A stretch of DNA of 46,513 bases from an uncultured Chitinophagaceae bacterium (GTDB taxonomy: Bacteria > Bacteroidota > Bacteroidia > Chitinophagales > Chitinophagaceae): positions 1-46,513 of the forward strand of contig CAITVK010000057.1 of NCBI GenBank assembly GCA_903895845.1, written 5' to 3'. This document shows positions 44,293 to 46,513 of the stretch, piece by piece. The notes beneath the pieces were generated by a model that was not told the DNA's origin, did no database searches, and worked only from the letters and a program-made list of their open reading frames with translations. Positions within the stretch are counted from its first letter, which is position 1. Each line of letters starts with the position of its first letter. Position numbers and translations under genes: made by a program.

Positions 44293-44332
44293 AAGAAGGG
44301 AACAATGTTTTTAAATCCATTGTTCCCTTCTT
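44293..44332 (-). terminator. Terminator of the Fn3-like gene
   Basis: AAGAAGGGAACAATG (44293-44307) and CATTGTTCCCTTCTT (44318-44332) form a perfect 15-bp stem. On the minus strand a T-rich tail follows. It is 58 bases after the stop at 44390. Confidence 0.75.
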
Positions 44333-44389
44333 ATTCTTTGGCGCAATGCCAAACGCTACTATTAAACATCAATTTCTCAATGCCAATAT

Positions 44390-45001
44390 TTATTTTGCAA
44401 CTACCCGCACAGGGTCACTGTTGGGACCTAAGCCTACTACATTTCCTGCTGCCACTCTATAAAAGCTAGCTGTTTCGGATACCAAGCCAGTAATAATGAC
44501 TGTTGCCATTGTAACTGGTTCTCCTTGGCTTGCCCAACCTGTTAGCCCGTCGGCACTTTTTTGAATGTAATAATACTTCATCCCTCGCATTGACTTCCAT
44601 TTAAGGATTACAGTGCCCGGGAAGTTACCTGTAACCCCTCTCAAACCAACTACTTGCCCTGCTACACCTGCATAAGTAGGTGGCTGAACGATATCCAAGG
44701 TAGTGCTTCCAATCTTAATTGCGTCGCCACCACTTGTTACCATTACATACGCTGCAAATGAATTCATTAAAGACATTACTACTTTACTCTGAACGTTTCT
44801 GGTTTTTGTTGCTAATGGCCCCCCGTTCTTCAATGCCAACTGGTCTGCTTCCAATTGGTTCACTGCCGTAGTAATGCTGGCTAGCGTTGGAGACGGGGTA
44901 ACATAAACTGAATTGCCTGTGGTGGCAATTACTATCTGGCGAATCCTTAATATCCGTCCGCCGATAGATAATTTACTAAAATTCAATGCTGGCTTTGCCA
45001 T
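44390..45001 (-). CDS. Hypothetical protein with fibronectin type III-like domain
   Basis: A 203-residue protein without a signal peptide. Residues 1-110 are helical with a KTRNVQSKVVMSLMNSFAAYV stretch. The C-terminal 85 residues look like an Fn3 domain: LKWKSMRGMKYYYIQKSADG, a TVIITGL turn, ASFYRVAAGN and a closing SDPVRVVAK. The general plan recalls the gene at 273-965: a helical N-terminus, then an Fn3-like end with a YR-A strand. I have no function for either. It is a single-gene transcript with a strong terminator, facing an 800-base gap upstream. Confidence 0.75.
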   Translation of the reverse strand: MAKPALNFSKLSIGGRILRIRQIVIATTGNSVYVTPSPTLASITTAVNQLEADQLALKNGGPLATKTRNVQSKVVMSLMNSFAAYVMVTSGGDAIKIGSTTLDIVQPPTYAGVAGQVVGLRGVTGNFPGTVILKWKSMRGMKYYYIQKSADGLTGWASQGEPVTMATVIITGLVSETASFYRVAAGNVVGLGPNSDPVRVVAK

Positions 45002-45411
45002 TATTGTATATTTTAATAGTGAAAAAATGGATTACTGTCCACTCCCGTACCGTGTTCCCATAAAGTAATCGTTAAGAAGAACAAGGAAAAAATATACAAC
45101 CAGATATAGCTAATTCATTAGCGAGAATTTAAATAAACAAATTTCGATTTCGTTGTTTTACAGGCTGCCTAATTGTCAAAAAAAGGTGTTTTTCGTCTCA
45201 GAAAAGTCTCTTTTCCGATGCACTTTGTATCATTACTGTACTGATATGCACCTGAACTGATGGCTTATACCCTTTTGTCGTTCCTTTTTTTCATCTTCTC
45301 GTTCCAACCCAGTGGTTTTGTTACTACACATTGCCCGTTTGGTTGTGCAAGAAGAAGGAGTATTGCAGTCATTTACTGCTTTATTGACAGGTATTTACCC
45401 TTTTTGATATT

Positions 45412-45466
45412 TTTTACTGTTTTTCGGAGCGGAAAAGACCCTTTTCCGATCGGAAAAACAGTAAAA
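45412..45466. repeat. Near-perfect 55-base hairpin
   Basis: Arms 45412-45437 and 45441-45466 pair at 24 of 26 positions with a 3-base loop. The outer 14 bp (TTTTACTGTTTTTC with GAAAAACAGTAAAA) and the inner 8 bp (CGGAAAAG with CTTTTCCG) are perfect. No T-run follows on either strand, so it is not a standard terminator. The inner part recurs at 45201-45219 as GAAAAGTCTCTTTTCCGAT. Confidence 0.8.
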
Positions 45467-45763
45467 GCAACCGCATAATACAAAGAACTCATTGAAAACT
45501 AGGTAAACGAAACTAAGCTTGCTATTGCTTACGCTGTTTTACAAAACAAAAGTAGACTATTATAATGAATATTATCTAATAAGAAAATATATTTTTAGAA
45601 TTTATCAAAATAAATGTCTCATTTTTAAATTTTATCAATTTTAGTTGTAGAATAAGAATTTATTTTTGAAAACATGTGAATTTGTAGGATGAGCTTTTAT
45701 CTACCAAGTTCAGTATCTCACAAATCTACTTTTAGCTTCCTCTACACACAATAGCCAAAGCGC

Positions 45764-45795
45764 AAAAAAGGGGAAACATTTTTGTTTCCCCTTTT
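45764..45795 (-). terminator. Terminator of the HigBA pair
   Basis: AAAAGGGGAAAC (45766-45777) pairs with GTTTCCCCTTTT (45784-45795). On the minus strand a T-run follows. It lies about 25 bases after the stop at 45821. Confidence 0.85.
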
Positions 45796-45820
45796 ATTTT
45801 ATTAAAAAAGTACATTGCCA

Positions 45821-46186
45821 TTAAATACGCTCTAATATAAAATTGCCATCTATTCCCAACTTTTGATGAACAGCTTTTAAGAAAGTAAGGTCTGGCTTTC
45901 TTTTTCCATTCATTATTTGTGATAGTTTCGGGGCATCAATCCCCAGCATAGATGCTAGCCCCGCTCTGTTTATTTTCTTCTCAAACATCTTCACCTCAAC
46001 CATATCAGCAATGGTTTTAGGCATAGGAAAAGGATAATGTACTTTTTCATAAGACTGAATCATACTGGCAAGATTTGAAATACTTTCAGCATCCTTATCA
46101 GTTATGTTGTACTCGCCTTTTTTCATTAATAAATGAACTTTGTCTAGTGCATTGCCATACTCAATTTCATTTGATATTTTTTCCAT
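45821..46186 (-). CDS. higA: HigA-type antitoxin (XRE helix-turn-helix)
   Basis: A 121-residue cytosolic antitoxin. The C-terminal half is an XRE/Cro helix-turn-helix: MVEVKMFEKKINRAGLASMLGIDAPKLSQIMNGKRKPDLTFLKAVHQKLGI, in which the recognition helix is PKLSQIMNGKR. The N-terminal part is helical and probably binds the toxin. HigA neutralises HigB and represses its own operon. It starts 11 bases after the toxin gene, the toxin-first order typical of higBA. It has its own downstream terminator. Confidence 0.9.
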   Translation of the reverse strand: MEKISNEIEYGNALDKVHLLMKKGEYNITDKDAESISNLASMIQSYEKVHYPFPMPKTIADMVEVKMFEKKINRAGLASMLGIDAPKLSQIMNGKRKPDLTFLKAVHQKLGIDGNFILERI

Positions 46187-46197
46187 CTTTTTACTTT

Positions 46198-46491
46198 TTA
46201 TAATGAAGCAATATTTATCAAATCATATTCTTTGTGTGAACCTACAAATCTTATAAAGACGGTTCGCGTTCTAAATATAATTCTTGCAATCAGTCGGCAA
46301 TCATTTCCTTTGATGTTAAATACAAATAAGCCATCACCAACAGCATCAACCGAATTAAACTGCACTTTAATATCATTAAATCCTCTCCAATCCGCATTTT
46401 CAGTAATGCTATACCAACGTTCTAAAGCAGTTGATAGTTCTGGCTGCTGTTTTGCAAACTCCCTTATGGCTTTGTGAGATATAATTACCAT
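46198..46491 (-). CDS. higB: HigB-type toxin (ribosome-dependent mRNA interferase)
   Basis: A 97-residue RelE/HigB-superfamily toxin that cleaves mRNA on the ribosome. The HigB pattern is clear: MVIISHKAIREFAKQQPELSTALERWYSITENADWRGFNDIKVQFNSVDAVGD, then the strand FNIKGNDCRLIARIIF and the C-terminal VFIRFVGSHKEYDLI, in which the His-Lys-Glu-Tyr-Asp segment carries the active-site residues. It lies just upstream of its antitoxin. The ATG at 46491 is 23 bases from the window edge, so its promoter is only partly in view. Confidence 0.92.
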   Translation of the reverse strand: MVIISHKAIREFAKQQPELSTALERWYSITENADWRGFNDIKVQFNSVDAVGDGLFVFNIKGNDCRLIARIIFRTRTVFIRFVGSHKEYDLINIASL

Positions 46492-46513
46492 TATTGCAAA
46501 TATATTTATAAAT

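Larger units (their letters stand above)
45002..45820. other. Long intergenic region with a large hairpin
   Basis: About 800 AT-rich bases. The notable elements are the hairpin at 45412-45466, a smaller related stem-loop at 45201-45215 and the terminator at 45764-45795. A 72-codon open frame at 45260-45478 runs through the hairpin and has no family signature, so I leave it out. The rest (45500-45760) shows nothing. Confidence 0.5.

Noticed and set aside
45260-45478. 72-codon open frame in the last large gap
   Set aside because: It reads through the near-perfect hairpin at 45412-45466 and has no family similarity.

Overview
The window looks like chromosome of a Bacteroidota bacterium, most likely Chitinophagaceae or a close relative. 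The evidence is gldC and gldJ, a secreted PKD protein with a type IX secretion (T9SS) type B C-terminal domain, DUF2059, DUF983 and DUF5117/met-zincin proteins, the HU-TPR-rng neighbourhood, low to middling GC, weak or absent Shine-Dalgarno sequences, and a few TAnnTTTG promoter boxes. The genes are mostly chromosomal housekeeping. I see no phage, insertion sequence, CRISPR array, tRNA or rRNA.

Layout. 1-9600: a 21-bp repeat array, a small Fn3-like protein, a DUF2059 protein, the elongasome pair mrdA (PBP2) and rodA, an orphan ParA ATPase, and a large T9SS-exported PKD protein. 9600-15700: a second 21-bp array, engB, a YkuK-like RNase H fold protein, a TatD nuclease, a polysaccharide deacetylase, a secreted ARPP-1-like protein, a glycosyltransferase, and a third array related to the first. 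15700-21500: a rightward run of gldC, a YqeY-like protein, a CvpA-like protein, an alpha/beta hydrolase, a CBS protein, a POTRA/beta-barrel outer membrane protein and NAD kinase, then a small leftward membrane protein. 21800-29650: leftward malate dehydrogenase, a thioredoxin-like protein, and a complete urease operon in the order ureA-ureB-ureC-ureE-ureF-ureG-ureD followed by a nickel permease. 29650-36700: a possible structured RNA, two hypothetical proteins, a fourth 20-21-bp array, a large zinc metalloprotease, a Uma2-like nuclease, a DsbA-like oxidoreductase and a DUF983 protein. 36700-44200: murF, gldJ and mutY leftward, then HU, a TPR protein, a 29-residue AURKAIP1/COX24-type ribosomal protein and RNase G rightward. 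44300-46500: a second Fn3-like small protein, a large hairpin, and a HigBA toxin-antitoxin pair.

How they work together. MrdA, RodA and MurF serve the cell wall; the deacetylase may as well. GldC, GldJ and the PKD protein belong to gliding/T9SS biology. The urease block is self-sufficient for nickel import, metallocentre assembly and catalysis.

The most unusual signal lies between the genes. Four tandem arrays with a shared 20-21-bp period but three unrelated sequences sit in intergenic gaps. There is also a second set of imperfect inverted repeats, including two inside the urease operon.
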